Shown here one piece after another: positions 9,016 through 20,500 of a stretch of 64,000 nucleotides of DNA. The notes below the pieces were generated by a model that was given only the letters and a program-made list of their open reading frames with translations, did not search any database and had not been told where the DNA came from. Source of the DNA: Psychroserpens algicola (lineage in GTDB: Bacteria; Bacteroidota; Bacteroidia; Flavobacteriales; Flavobacteriaceae). How positions within the stretch are numbered: the stretch's first letter is position 1; every line of letters starts with the position of its first letter. The stretch is taken from positions 186,001 to 250,000 of the forward strand of contig NZ_JACNMJ010000003.1 in the NCBI RefSeq assembly GCF_014526325.1. The letters are read 5' to 3'. A program made the translations under genes and the position numbers.

Positions 9016-9711
9016 TTAAATATTATTTAATGCGTCTACAAGTTGGGTTTTCTTGTTTCTACTTAATGGAATTTCATAAGCTCCAACTTCAACATTTTTA
9101 CTGTTAAATCGATCAACCTTATCAAGGTTTACAATATAAGATTTATGGATTCTTAGAAATTTACCTTCTGGTAATTCATGTTCGAAAGCTTTCATTGTAG
9201 ATAAAACGACCAAGCTGTTTTCTTCAGTAACTAGTTTTACGTAATCACCAAGTGCTTCAATCCATTTAATATCTTTGATGTAAACTTTTCGTTTTTTCAA
9301 GTTACTTTTGACGAAAATATGTTCGCCATCAGTTTCATTGAAATCTAGCTTAAGTTTATGTTGCTCAAGTGCTTTTTCTACAGACGTATTAAAACGTTCC
9401 CTTGTTATAGGCTTTTGTAGGTAGTCGGTTGCATCATAATTAAAAGCTTTAAACGCGTATTCAGTTTTACCTGTAACGAAAATAATTTGGGGTTTGTTGT
9501 TGAGTACATCGAGCAGTTCAAAACCATTGAGTACAGGCATCTCAATATCTAAGAAGATTAAATCTACTTTATGAGTATTGAGCCCGTTCTTGGTCTCTAA
9601 TGCGCTACTGTATTCTGCAATAAGGTTAAGTGAGGAATGATTCTCAATTAACTTTACAATTGATAATCGTTGAATCGCAGAATCATCAACTACTACACAG
9701 TTTAAAGTCAT
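9016..9711 (-). CDS. orphan LytTR-family response regulator
   Basis: 231 residues from the ATG at 9711, which begins MTLNCVVVDDSAIQR, the usual receiver start; the longer reading adds an atypical 14-residue extension. Receiver domain (1-118) with D9-D10, phospho-acceptor D55 (LIFLDIEMPV) and K105 (LQKPITRE); LytTR DNA-binding domain (about 135-230) with FLRIHKSYIVNL and a final PLSRNKK. No kinase gene adjoins it, so its partner is elsewhere. It is convergent with priA and divergent from rpsF, separated from the latter by 200 bp that contains the ribosomal promoter. Confidence 0.92.
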   Translation of the reverse strand: MTLNCVVVDDSAIQRLSIVKLIENHSSLNLIAEYSSALETKNGLNTHKVDLIFLDIEMPVLNGFELLDVLNNKPQIIFVTGKTEYAFKAFNYDATDYLQKPITRERFNTSVEKALEQHKLKLDFNETDGEHIFVKSNLKKRKVYIKDIKWIEALGDYVKLVTEENSLVVLSTMKAFEHELPEGKFLRIHKSYIVNLDKVDRFNSKNVEVGAYEIPLSRNKKTQLVDALNNI

Positions 9712-9848
9712 AACATTATTATATTTTAGGTTAAGATATCGACAATAGTACAAAAAATTCGGTTAAAAACCAAAAAACATCGGTAAAGTGTTAATTTTAA
9801 CAAAATTTTAAGAAACTAATAGAATCCAAATTTTTATATGCAAAAACG

Positions 9849-9879
9849 TTGCCAGAAAAAGAAATTATAGTTATTTTTG
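9849..9879 (+). promoter_or_regulatory. Bacteroidota-type promoter of rpsF-rpsR-rplI
   Basis: TTG at 9849-9851, a 20-base spacer, and TATTTTTG at 9872-9879, an exact fit to the -33 TTG / -7 TAnnTTTG consensus known from Bacteroides and Flavobacterium. It lies 32 bases before the rpsF ATG. Confidence 0.75.
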
Positions 9880-9911
9880 CACTCATTTTTAACACAATAA
9901 AATAGATTTTT

Positions 9912-10250
9912 ATGAATCATTATGAAACTGTTTTCATCTTAAATCCCGTTTTATCTGATGATCAGATAAAGGAAACAGTAAAGAAATATGAAGATTTTCT
10001 TGTTTCTAGAGGAGCGAAGATGGTAGCCAAAGAAGATTGGGGCTTAAAAAAATTAGCGTATCCAATCCAAAACAAAAAGAGTGGATTTTACCACTTATTT
10101 GAGTACACTGTAGATGGAGAAGTAATTACTCCATTAGAAGTAGAGTTTAGACGTGATGAGCGTTTTATGCGTTACTTAACAGTAAAATTAGACAAGCATG
10201 CGATTGCTTGGGCAGAAAAGAGAAGAAACAGAGATAAACAAAAAGCGTAA
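9912..10250 (+). CDS. rpsF: 30S ribosomal protein S6
   Basis: 112-residue S6, a platform protein of the small subunit that pairs with S18. Visible: the N-terminal [21 protein letters not shown]-like opening, [16 protein letters not shown] in the middle and [15 protein letters not shown] near the end, all typical. The chain ends soon after and lacks the long acidic tail seen in some bacteria. First gene of the conserved rpsF-rpsR-rplI operon with 2-base and 13-base gaps, driven by the promoter ending at 9879. Confidence 0.98.
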   Translation: MNHYETVFILNPVLSDDQIKETVKKYEDFLVSRGAKMVAKEDWGLKKLAYPIQNKKSGFYHLFEYTVDGEVITPLEVEFRRDERFMRYLTVKLDKHAIAWAEKRRNRDKQKA

Positions 10251-10252
10251 TT

Positions 10253-10549
10253 ATGTCTTCAATTGAACAACAAGCAAAAGGAAAAAAAGATGGAGAAATT
10301 AGATATCTAACTCCATTAAACATTGACACAAGTAAAACGAAGAAATATTGTCGTTTTAAGAAATCTGGAATTAAATACGTTGATTATAAAGATGCAGATT
10401 GGTTATTAGGTTTTGTTAACGAACAAGGTAAAATTTTACCAAGACGTTTAACTGGAACTTCATTAAAATACCAAAGAAAAGTATCTGTTGCTGTAAAAAG
10501 AGCACGTCACTTAGCGTTAATGCCATATGTGGCTGATTTATTAAAATAA
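10253..10549 (+). CDS. rpsR: 30S ribosomal protein S18
   Basis: 98-residue S18, partner of S6 on the small-subunit platform. The core shows [36 protein letters not shown] and a basic [11 protein letters not shown] ending. The N-terminal 25 residues ([14 protein letters not shown]) form an extension common in Bacteroidota. Second gene of the operon. Confidence 0.98.
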   Translation: MSSIEQQAKGKKDGEIRYLTPLNIDTSKTKKYCRFKKSGIKYVDYKDADWLLGFVNEQGKILPRRLTGTSLKYQRKVSVAVKRARHLALMPYVADLLK

Positions 10550-10562
10550 AATACCAATAACT

Positions 10563-11024
10563 ATGGAACTTATATTAAAACAAGACGTTGAGAACTTAGG
10601 ATTTAAAGACGATATTGTAACAGTAAAGAACGGTTATGGTAGAAACTTTTTAATTCCTCAAGGACAAGCTGTTATGGCAACGTCATCTGCTAAGAAAGTA
10701 TTAGCAGAAACTTTAAAGCAAAGAGCTTACAAAGAGAAAACAATTATTGCTGATGCTGAAAAAACTGCTGAAGCAATTAAAGGTTTAGATATTAAATTAA
10801 CGTCTAAAGCTGGAACAGGCGCTACTGCAGGTGATAAATTATTTGGTTCTATTACCAATATGGATTTAGCAAATGCATTAAAAAATGAAGGTCACGATGT
10901 AGATAAGAAATTTATCTCTATCACTGGTGGTAACATTAAGCGTTTAGGTCAGTACGAAGCTGTGATTAGATTACACAGAGAAGTAACTGTAGATTTAACT
11001 TTCGAAGTTATCGCAGAAGCTTAA
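10563..11024 (+). CDS. rplI: 50S ribosomal protein L9
   Basis: 153-residue L9: compact N-terminal RNA-binding domain (MELILKQDVENLGFKDD, VKNGYGRNFLIPQG), a long connecting helix (KKVLAETLKQRAYKEK) and the C-terminal domain (KAGTGATAGDKLFGSIT). L9 sits at the base of the L1 stalk and helps reading-frame maintenance. Last gene of the operon, followed by a strong terminator. Confidence 0.98.
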   Translation: MELILKQDVENLGFKDDIVTVKNGYGRNFLIPQGQAVMATSSAKKVLAETLKQRAYKEKTIIADAEKTAEAIKGLDIKLTSKAGTGATAGDKLFGSITNMDLANALKNEGHDVDKKFISITGGNIKRLGQYEAVIRLHREVTVDLTFEVIAEA

Positions 11025-11046
11025 GCGTTATTTTCTATAATATTTT

Positions 11047-11077
11047 AAAGCCTCAGCAAAATATGCTGAGGCTTTTT
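11047..11077 (+). terminator. Rho-independent terminator after rplI
   Basis: Perfect 12-bp stem AAAGCCTCAGCA / TGCTGAGGCTTT around a 5-base loop, then a T run; closes the ribosomal operon 22 bases after the rplI stop. Confidence 0.92.
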
Positions 11078-11125
11078 CAATACTAAATTTTAGTTATTAC
11101 ACATTTAAAGGCATAACATTTCAAA

Positions 11126-11599
11126 ATGAAATACTCAAGACTCACAAAAGAACAGTTTGAAGAATTGCATCAAGAATTTATCAATTTTTTGGCAACACAA
11201 TCTATCACGGCTGATGAATGGACCGATATAAAAGCTAATAAACCTGAAGTTGCCGAACAAGAACTGGATGTGTTTAGCGATTTAATATGGGAAGGTGTAT
11301 TGTCTAAAGTTAGTTACTTAGAGCACATTTCTCCACAACAAATGCACTTGTTTCATTGTACCGAAAAGCAAATGCGATTGATTGCTTTAAAAATAAATAA
11401 AGCAGATATAGACATTACAACTAAAGAAGGCTACAATTGGTTTAGAGATAATTTGATGTCTGATGATGTCGAATTTTATACTGCGACTAAAGACTATTCT
11501 GAAGATAAAGGCTTAGATAAATTCAAACTTATCCAAGAAGGCGCTACAATTACCAAAGGTCAGTTATATCAGTATTTTGAAAATTTAGTGAGTAAATAA
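11126..11599 (+). CDS. conserved flavobacterial protein (DUF6495-like)
   Basis: 157-residue soluble, mildly acidic protein, opening MKYSRLTKEQFEELHQEFI and rich in aromatic and acidic residues, with no signal peptide or membrane helix. I recall this family as DUF6495, a conserved Bacteroidota protein of unknown function, but this is memory of the sequence style, not a search. It is a single gene between the rplI terminator and the convergent ABC permease. Function unknown. Confidence 0.6.
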   Translation: MKYSRLTKEQFEELHQEFINFLATQSITADEWTDIKANKPEVAEQELDVFSDLIWEGVLSKVSYLEHISPQQMHLFHCTEKQMRLIALKINKADIDITTKEGYNWFRDNLMSDDVEFYTATKDYSEDKGLDKFKLIQEGATITKGQLYQYFENLVSK

Positions 11600-11626
11600 T
11601 ACGTTTTAAGTAACCAATAGTATTAT

Positions 11627-12865
11627 TTATTCATAACGTAAGGATTCTACAGGATCTAATTTTGAAGCTTTTACAGCAGGCATCAAACCAGAAACTATAG
11701 CGACAATGAAAGTGATACCTACAGCACTCATCATCGCAAACCATGGCGTTGTAAATTTAAATCCAAGTCCGGAAGAAATTCCCCAACCTGCTAAAATCCC
11801 GAGTAAAATCCCGAATAAACCACCTAACTGACTAATAATAAGGGTTTCAATTAAAAACTGAAATGCGATAGTACCGCGTTTAGCGCCTAAAGCTTTTCGT
11901 ACACCAATTTCTCTTGTTCTTTCAGAAACGGACACCAGCATCATGTTTAAAAGTGCAATAGTCGATCCGAAAATGGTGATAATTCCGACAATCCAGGCAA
12001 TAGTATTTAAAACGCTGGTCATTGAGCCTACACGATTTATCAAATCATCACTTCGTTCTAAACCAAAATTGTTTTCCTCTACAGGGTTAAGACCTCTAAT
12101 ATTTCTAAATAAAATAATAGCTTCGTCTTGAGCGCCTTCAAGCATATCCTTTTTTTCAGTTTTGATGCTTAAATTGTAGTTGATATTCGGATTTGTAAAA
12201 ATAGTTCGTGCTTTTTGAATAGGCATCAGTACGCGTAAATCCTGATTGTTTCCAAAGGTTGATCCTTTTTCTTTTAATACACCAATAACTTTAAATTTTG
12301 CACCTCTAATACTTATCATTTTATTTAAAGGGTTGACATCATCAAGTAATGCTTTTTTCAAATCACTACCAATCACACATACACTATTGTTGTTTTCAAC
12401 ATCAAAATAATTTAGCGATCGTCCCACTTCTAGTTCTAAACCAGAGTTTTGTATAAAATGTTCATTAATTCCGAAGACTTGTACCTCAGGATCAGTTTTT
12501 TTATTGTCAAACTTCACTTCTGCAGTACGTGTTCCTAAAAATGAAATGGCAGTTTTTGTAAATGGAAAATTATAATCTTCTTTAAAAGTTTTTACTTGTC
12601 GGTAACTGATTACAGGGTTTATTTTTTGAGCTTCATCACCACGACGCTGTGTGTTGAATTCATAACGCTGTATATTAAAGGTGTTAGCTCCCATCGAAGA
12701 AAAATCACTGGATATGGTGTTCTGTAATGCTGAAACAGCACTTAAAATGCAAACTAAGGCAGTTATTCCTATGGCTATGATTAATATGGTAAGAATGGTT
12801 CGTAAGAGCTGACTTTTAATAGAATCGAATGCAATACGAATATTTTCTCTGACTAATGAAAACAT
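11627..12865 (-). CDS. MacB/FtsX-type ABC transporter permease
   Basis: 412 residues with the MacB-like topology: a first membrane helix (about 20-42, LLRTILTILIIAIGITALVCIL), a large periplasmic MacB_PCD domain (about 45-270), then three helices in the FtsX domain (near 285-310, 335-360, 375-400) with SVSERTREIGVRKALGAKRGTI, the hallmark coupling segment, and the closing LDPVESLRYE. Such permeases power export of peptides, lipids or lipoproteins, or mechanotransmission at the envelope. The matching ATPase is not adjacent. Transcribed alone, convergent with the 11126 gene. Confidence 0.92.
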   Translation of the reverse strand: MFSLVRENIRIAFDSIKSQLLRTILTILIIAIGITALVCILSAVSALQNTISSDFSSMGANTFNIQRYEFNTQRRGDEAQKINPVISYRQVKTFKEDYNFPFTKTAISFLGTRTAEVKFDNKKTDPEVQVFGINEHFIQNSGLELEVGRSLNYFDVENNNSVCVIGSDLKKALLDDVNPLNKMISIRGAKFKVIGVLKEKGSTFGNNQDLRVLMPIQKARTIFTNPNINYNLSIKTEKKDMLEGAQDEAIILFRNIRGLNPVEENNFGLERSDDLINRVGSMTSVLNTIAWIVGIITIFGSTIALLNMMLVSVSERTREIGVRKALGAKRGTIAFQFLIETLIISQLGGLFGILLGILAGWGISSGLGFKFTTPWFAMMSAVGITFIVAIVSGLMPAVKASKLDPVESLRYE

Positions 12866-12966
12866 ATATGGTCTCTAAAGTGGTTGCGTTTTACAATAAG
12901 ACTACAAAACACCTATAAAGTTACTATAAAATTGAAATAAGTTTCGAATGCGACTAAAAATTATAA

Positions 12967-12974
12967 TATTTTTG
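12967..12974 (+). promoter_or_regulatory. possible -7 box (TATTTTTG) upstream of hisS
   Basis: Exact TAnnTTTG match about 93 bases before the hisS ATG; no TTG at the ideal distance, so it is a weak prediction. Confidence 0.4.
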
Positions 12975-13066
12975 TGCTAGATTAAACGAATTCAGCGCAT
13001 TTATTTCCTACGGAAATTTTAAATGAACACAAAAAATGAGATTCCTGATTTCTCAGGACGTTAACT

Positions 13067-14437
13067 ATGGCACAAAAACCAAGCATTCCAAAAGGCACAA
13101 GAGATTTTAATCCGCAAGAGGTCGCAAAGCGAAATTATATATTTAACACCATTCGTACACAATTTGAAATTTTCGGATTTCAACCTATTGAAACCCCAAG
13201 TTTTGAAAATTCAGAAACCTTGATGGGTAAATATGGAGATGAAGGCGATCGCTTGATTTTTAAGATTTTGAATTCTGGGGACTATTTAAGTAAAGTTAAT
13301 GATGACTTATATCAAACTAAAGATTCTCAAAAAATTACTTCTAGTATCTCAGAAAAAGCCCTACGCTACGATCTTACCGTTCCGTTTGCGAGATATGTGG
13401 TACAACATCAAAATGAGATTGACTTTCCGTTTAAGCGTTATCAAATTCAGCCAGTCTGGAGAGCCGATCGTCCTCAAAAAGGTCGTTTTAGAGAATTTTA
13501 TCAGTGTGATGCCGATGTTGTAGGAAGTGATTCTCTATGGCAGGAAGTGGAGTTCGTTCAACTTTACGATGCTGTTTTTACTGCTTTAGGTTTACATGGT
13601 GTAACGATTAAAATTAACAATCGTAAAATTTTATCAGGTATTGCAGAAGTGATTGGAGCACAAGATAAGCTCATCGATTTTACAGTAGCTTTAGATAAAT
13701 TGGATAAAATAGGAGAGGAGAAGGTAAAAGCTGAAATGTTAAGCAAAGGGATTCCTCAATCTGGAATAGACAGATTGCAACCGCTTTTTAATTTAAAAGG
13801 TGATTTCGGAACTCAAATTTCCGAATTAAAAGAGATGCTTTCGATATCTGAAGAAGGTAAAAAAGGTATAGAAGAGCTTGAGTTTATCAATACAGGAATT
13901 AATACCTTGGGCTTAAAAACAGCTACACTTCAATTGGATGTGACACTGGCTCGTGGCTTAAACTACTATACAGGTGCTATTTTTGAAGTGGCAGCGCCAG
14001 AAGGTGTAAAAATGGGCTCCATTGGAGGTGGTGGTCGTTATGATGATTTAACCGGGATTTTTGGATTAAAAGATGTAAGTGGCGTTGGGATTAGTTTTGG
14101 TCTCGATCGTATTGCTTTGGTTCTTGAAGATTTGAATTTGTTTCCTGAAACAATTACCAACACTGTTAAGGTGCTCTTTATTAATTTTGGTGAGGCTGAA
14201 GCAATGGCAAGTATGAAAGCGATTAAAGCGCTTAGAGAAAGAGGAGTGAGTGCCGAATTGTTTCCTGATCATAAAAAAACAATCAAGCAATTTAATTATG
14301 CTAATAAGCGTAACATCCCTTTTGTGGTATTATTAGGAGAGTCTGAACTTTCATCACATACTTACACACTAAAAAATATGAGTTCAGGTGAACAGCAGCA
14401 GTTAACTTTAGATGAGCTTATTTCTGCATTGCAATAA
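13067..14437 (+). CDS. hisS: histidine--tRNA ligase
   Basis: 456-residue class II aminoacyl-tRNA synthetase that charges tRNA-His. Motif 1 region near the start ([14 protein letters not shown]), motif 2 ([31 protein letters not shown] begins near residue 125), histidine-specific segment [18 protein letters not shown] near 290-305 and motif 3 [11 protein letters not shown] with GISFGLDRI around 325-350, then a C-terminal anticodon-binding domain ([10 protein letters not shown] onward). Length is normal. A 13-codon reading frame and a small hairpin directly precede it. A bidirectional terminator follows. Confidence 0.97.
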   Translation: MAQKPSIPKGTRDFNPQEVAKRNYIFNTIRTQFEIFGFQPIETPSFENSETLMGKYGDEGDRLIFKILNSGDYLSKVNDDLYQTKDSQKITSSISEKALRYDLTVPFARYVVQHQNEIDFPFKRYQIQPVWRADRPQKGRFREFYQCDADVVGSDSLWQEVEFVQLYDAVFTALGLHGVTIKINNRKILSGIAEVIGAQDKLIDFTVALDKLDKIGEEKVKAEMLSKGIPQSGIDRLQPLFNLKGDFGTQISELKEMLSISEEGKKGIEELEFINTGINTLGLKTATLQLDVTLARGLNYYTGAIFEVAAPEGVKMGSIGGGGRYDDLTGIFGLKDVSGVGISFGLDRIALVLEDLNLFPETITNTVKVLFINFGEAEAMASMKAIKALRERGVSAELFPDHKKTIKQFNYANKRNIPFVVLLGESELSSHTYTLKNMSSGEQQQLTLDELISALQ

Positions 14438-14468
14438 TATTTTAGAAATTAGAATTAGATATAAAAAT

Positions 14469-14500
14469 AAACCTCTTTCCAATTAAGGAAAGAGGTTTTT
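14469..14500 (+). terminator. bidirectional terminator between hisS and the T9SS gene
   Basis: Perfect 12-bp stem AAACCTCTTTCC (14469-14480) with GGAAAGAGGTTT (14487-14498), a 6-base loop, flanked by T run on the right and A-rich sequence on the left, so it can serve both the + strand hisS and the convergent surface-protein gene. Confidence 0.88.
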
Positions 14501-14530
14501 AAGTTAAGATCATGGTAGATTTGGGTCTAT

Positions 14531-17500
14531 TTATTTCACCAAAACTTTCTTAGACAACATACCGCTTAAAGTGTTTATCTTAATGATGTAAGTTCCAGTG
14601 CTTAGGCTCTTAACTTTGTATTCAGAATAGTCCAGTTCTGAAATATCTTCTATGGTTGTAATATTTTGTCCGATGATGTTTAATAATTCAATAGACTTTA
14701 CATCGACCAAATTAGGATTTAATAAGGCTATACTTCTAGTGTCGTTATTGTAGAACACATCTAAGGTTCTCAATTCAGTATCGTCAACACTTAGCGAATC
14801 GGCATTAACATCTCTAAACGTTAATTCAAATCTGTCTAAATATTCACCTGCAGGAAGGAAGAATTCAAAATCGCCTTCTCTTAGGTTGTGATACGTATCA
14901 TTATCGATATCATGAATGTAAATTTCAATACTATCAGGTACATTTTCTAAACTGTCAATAGTAATGGTGTTTAAACCGCTATCACTGGTTTTAATTCCTA
15001 GTGGGTATACACTTTCTGGTTCAGCTTCATTACTTCCCTGAATTGTATATTTTTCACTATCTATAATCCAGTATAAATCATCCATTTGATTGTCATAGAT
15101 TTTAGCATCAAATGCCCAGTCAAATCCAGTTGTCGTATTTTCATCAATAGTTAATAATAACTGTCTGTGAATAGTATTAATTGAATTGAAACCAATTCTA
15201 AATTTCATACGATCATCTAGATCCTCATTGTTATAAGCTGTGTTAGCACTACTGCCATCATTTCTAACAAATATTGAAGTACCAGGCGCTTCTTTTCTAT
15301 ACACACGCTGACCGTTATTAAAGTTAATAGTTCCTGTGCTTTCACCAACTACGAAGAATCCTTGACTTACTGGGATGTAACGGGCAGGTAACTTTGTAGG
15401 TGTTCCGCCTGTAGCTACATCTGGATCATTGGTTCCTAATGATGGAGCACCAACACCTCCTGAGAAGTTATAAGTTGCGTAACCACCTTGGTATTCGGCT
15501 AAATTATGACTTCCGCCTCCCCAATGTTCCCAGAAATAAAGTGTACCACTAATTAAAGGGTCAGCACCAGCACCAGTAATATTTGGTCCGTTATCTGTAA
15601 TGAATTGGTTGGCGTCAATTGCAGAAGGGTATGGGTTACCAACGAGGTAATCGTTTCCTGCATTGAGTGTAAGGTTCACATCTCCATTGTTAGGTTTTCC
15701 TAAGAACACATAGTTTTGTTGATCTACAATGGTTCCAGAACCTGGCCCTTTCATCGTAAACCCTTCACCTGTTAAAAGTGTTCCATTACGGCGTACATGT
15801 TGCCAAGCTGAATAGTCATCGTCTAACTGATTTGCAAATTTCCAAATCCAGTAATCAGCAATACTAATAGTAGCACCATCTGCACCATCATATCCTGATG
15901 TTATGAAGTTTATTGGGTTGACGCCATCATACATCACATCTGTAACAGAATATGAATTGTTATTTGTTGTGGCATTAGTTTCTCCAACTGGAGAAGACCA
16001 GTAATTATAAGTGTATACATCGGCAGTTCCTTGTTGATCCTTTTCTAAAGAACCAGATGATGTAGGATCTAAGTCACTACCAATTGTTTGAACCAATTGT
16101 GACTGTCCTTCAAGGTCAATTTTTCCGTCAAGTTTTAAATAGTGTGACACTGTTAAACCGTTTCCTGCAGCAGCATCGGCATTGTTGCCATCAACTGTTA
16201 ACTCTCCGGCATCTAGCATTAATCCGAGTACTTGTCGATCTCTTCCTAATACAACTTCAGTATCGATAGTCACATCATGACTTATTCTAACAATGTTCCA
16301 GTCTATCGGAGTAACATTATCTACAATAGATAATGCGTTTGGTAAGGTTTGAACAGCATTATTTAACCACGTAGCCTCTGTAGTCCAATCACCATTAGCT
16401 TGAGATTCATATGGAAGCGGAGCAGTTTGTCTGTCAACTGTATCTAAGTTTCGTAATGCACCTTGATTTCCATTACCAGAAGCATCTTCTGTATTTGTAT
16501 ACGTATATGTTGACATCGGGTAATATCCTGCTAATTCTGTCCAAGGAATCGTACCAACATCATTTTTAGTAATCGTAGTTGGTAATACATCTCCAGCAAC
16601 AAAAGCTGTGTTTTCTAAAATTTCTTGATTCATAATGAATCGTACTTGGTCTATAGTTAAATCTGTATCCCAGATACGTACTTCGTCAATATTTCCTCTA
16701 AAGTGTTGAACTGGACTGTTTTTACCAGCCGCTGCAATATAGAAGGATTCATTAGTGTCTACAGGAGGTGTTCTGTTATCAGAAATACTCAATACACCAT
16801 CAATGTATATCGATGCTCGCGTACCGTCATAAATTGCAGCAATATGATGCCACTCGCCATCAGGAATTCGTGTAGGAGCGTTTAATATTTGATTTGTTCC
16901 GTTTTTCCACCACAATTGAATTCTATCATTATTTAAAATTCTTAAGTCATAACCTTGAGTAAACGTTGCATCTCTTTTTGATAGAATAGATTTAGTGCCA
17001 GAATCTGCAGCATCTCTTTTTATCCATGCAGAGATTGTGAATCCTGTTGGGTTAAGATCTAAAGCATCTTCAACATCAATATAATCTACAGCACCATCAA
17101 AATAAACAGAACGTTCAACAATAACCTGAGGCGCATAACCAAAAGTGATATATTTTGTACCATCAAAATCGTAATTAGTTTCTAGATTACCATTTCCGTC
17201 GGCAGTCATTACTCTATAATCTGCAGTTGGATCAAATACACCAGTACTAGAGATAAACATGTAATAATTACCAGGAGGTGAAATGTTTCTAATAGCGTTT
17301 TGTGGTAGTCTTACTTTTACTGAAGGAATATCTCCACCAGTTTCAACAACCTTCCAAACACGTTGCATAGCTGTAAACGACACATCAGTTGTAAGCGCAG
17401 GAGAAATACCAGCACTCATATTAACCGTAATTGTAGATGAGGCTAAGTTAATATCTGCTCCATTATTTCCCCATACTAGAAATTCTCGGTCGTTAAAATT

Positions 17501-20500
17501 TGTAGCGTTACCAGATTGATTTAATTTGTTTGTATCATAGATGTCTGTTAAGCCCATGGTTAAGAATCCACTTGTAAATCCTGTTCCATCACTTTCAACA
17601 TTCTGACTTTTAGATTGCTTTTGGTTTAGTATAGATGCATTATCACGTCCAATACCAGCAATATCATAATTGTATGCACTATTAGCACTTGTATCCCAAA
17701 TCACTGTGCCTTGAGAGTCGATATAATCAACATCATTTTGTCTGTGATTGCTATGGGCATAGGCAGACGATGAACTTTGTAAAGTAACGCCGTATTTTAA
17801 TGCTAAATAACTTTGTATTTTTTGTTGATTTAAAGCTGAATTAGGAGATACATAAGAAATCACTTCAGCAATCATACCATTCATTTGTGATGATGTTCTT
17901 CCTGCAATTCCACTTCGTCCAGTTCCTATTAAAAAGGATAAGTTGTTAAATTCAGTGAAATTAAGAGTTCCACCATCACCAGAAACACCAGTTGTATTGT
18001 CAACGCGTTTTCCGTTTTTATAAATTTCTGAAGCTGTACCAGCTCCATTTGTTCTCACATTTACAATGGTAGGATGATTTTGGTAACTGTCTGTAGTAGT
18101 TGTAAAAGCTCTACCATAAGAATCGGCATCTGGAGGTCCAGACAATGGATAAGAATCAACAGTATGAGACAGGATTTCATCTGTGTATCTTGCAGAAACA
18201 CTTCCTAAGCCTAAACCAGTTGGGTCTTCATGGAAGCTAATGGCTGAAAATCGTCCTCCAATAGCAAATTGTCTTCCTGGAGAAAAAGCACCAGTATTGG
18301 TATCTACTTCATCATCACTATGAAAAACGACGTAATAATCTTGCGAAAAGAATCCACCTTTACCATTCATGTATTCTATATTATTATGGTCAAAGTCGGC
18401 TACTGGATTAAAATTGATATTTCTAGTAGCATTGTCTCTATAAGTAGGTGCAATCGAACTAGCAGCGCTAGCATCTTCTTTATCTAAGGCTGTGGCATAA
18501 GCTTGATCTTCCCAAGATGTTAAAGGATCTCCATCAGAAGCAGAGATGCCTTCATTCATTTTTAACCAAAGTCTTAAATTGTTTGTAAGGTTAGCAGGTG
18601 CTACAGAAGCATTAGATAAACTTGTAATTGGATCTGCTTCAATTCTGAAGTTATCAAAGGCGACACCATCATCAACATTAGAACCATCACTTCTAAACTG
18701 AATTCTAAATCTTACATTACTCTGATTAGAAAATGTACTCTCATCAAGATCTATTCTTGTGTTGTTAAATTGATTGTGAGGATTAAATGTTGGAGAAGCT
18801 GTGTGTGTATCTCCATTCCAGGCATCGCTACCAAATACAGATGTACTGCCTTCATACCAATTAGTTCCATCACCAGAAGCTCCAAGTGTTGTCCATGTGC
18901 CTCCAGATATAGAATACTGAATAATCATTCCATCATCACTATCTTCTGTTTTACACTTAACATCTAAACTTAGTTGTAAATTATACAAACCTGAAAGATC
19001 AATTACAGGACTTTGTATGACAATATCTGTATTGTTATTGTAGTTGTCAAAATTATTGTTTCTCCAAAAACTGCCTTCACCTAACTCATTTGTTGGAAAG
19101 CTATTCGTCCAAACCCAAGAATCATTTGTAGATGTAATGCTAGTCCAACCACCATTTGTTATGTCAAAATCTTCAAAATAAGTAGTGTATGATGGAGGTC
19201 CAGAAATACCTGAGCCTTCAATGTCAAAGTTGTATGGATTTTCATCACCATCATTATTAGCAATACTTACAGACGCTGTTCTAAGTCCGACACTACTAGC
19301 ATCGAAAGTAATGTCAAAAGTTGTACTTCCTCCAGAACCAACTGATCCGGCAGGCGCAGATGTTACAGTAAAATCTCCAGCATGAGCACCAGTTATAGAA
19401 ATAGTTCCTACAGATAATGGTAAAGCTCCTGTATTTCGAATTGTAAATGTATTTGTGTTTGAACCACTTACCGGGTTTACAACTCCAAAATAAGTGTCAT
19501 CGACAGCAGAAGGTGTTGTGTCCCCATCTACGATTAAAGTACCATTTCCTTGTACGTCAATCTCAGGTAAGGGAGACAGACCATTACCTTGTATATTGAA
19601 GGTGTAAGGGTTTTCGTCTGAATCGTCATTTAAAATGGTTACTGTTGCAGTTCTAAGTCCAACAGCACTCGGATTAAATGTAATATCAAATGTTGTTGAG
19701 GCTCCTCCAGCTCCTATGGTATTTGAAGGTGTTGAAGTAACAGTAAAATCTCCTGCATGAGCACCAGAAATGGATACATAAGGCGAAGGTCCAGTTAAAT
19801 TTAAAGTTGTAGTTCCAAAGTTTTGAATTGTAAATGTATTAACTTGAGTCGCCAAGGTAACACTTACTGTTCCGAAATCTGTATCATCAGCTGCCGAAGG
19901 TGTTGTGTCTCCATCAGCAATAGTAGTTCCGTTACCCAGAACACTAATTTCAGGACCAGAAACTACAGCAGTAGTTAATGAAATGTCATCAATAGCCATA
20001 TCACCTCTATAGTTTGAGCCTGTTGTACCATTAAAGCGTATCATGATAACTTGACCAACGTAGCTACTTAAATCTACATTAGCTAAAATCCATGCTTGGC
20101 CGCTACTTGTTTGTACTTGTCCGGATTGTGTCCAGACAGGAGTAGAGTAAGAAGCTCCACCATCGGTACTTACTTCTACGTCTAGAGTTCCCATGTCAGA
20201 ACCGTACATATGGTAATAAAATGAAAAATCAGCTGTCGATGCTGCAGATAAGTCAAAACACGGACTTACTAAATTGAATACATCATTAAAGTTGGGATCA
20301 CTGGCTTCTGTAAACATATACCATGAACCTCCATTAGCACTATTAGGACCTGTATCTGATGAAGGTGTTCCTCCTGAATTACGAGTCCAATCTCTATCGT
20401 CTCCAGTATCTTGAGACCAGTCTCCTAATCCTGATTCAAAACCTTCAGTATATGGGAATGAGTTTATTGGAGTAGCACAACCAGTACCAGTAATAAGGAC

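Noticed and set aside
13023-13064. T-box or His attenuator for hisS
   Set aside because: No T-box sequence, no run of His codons.
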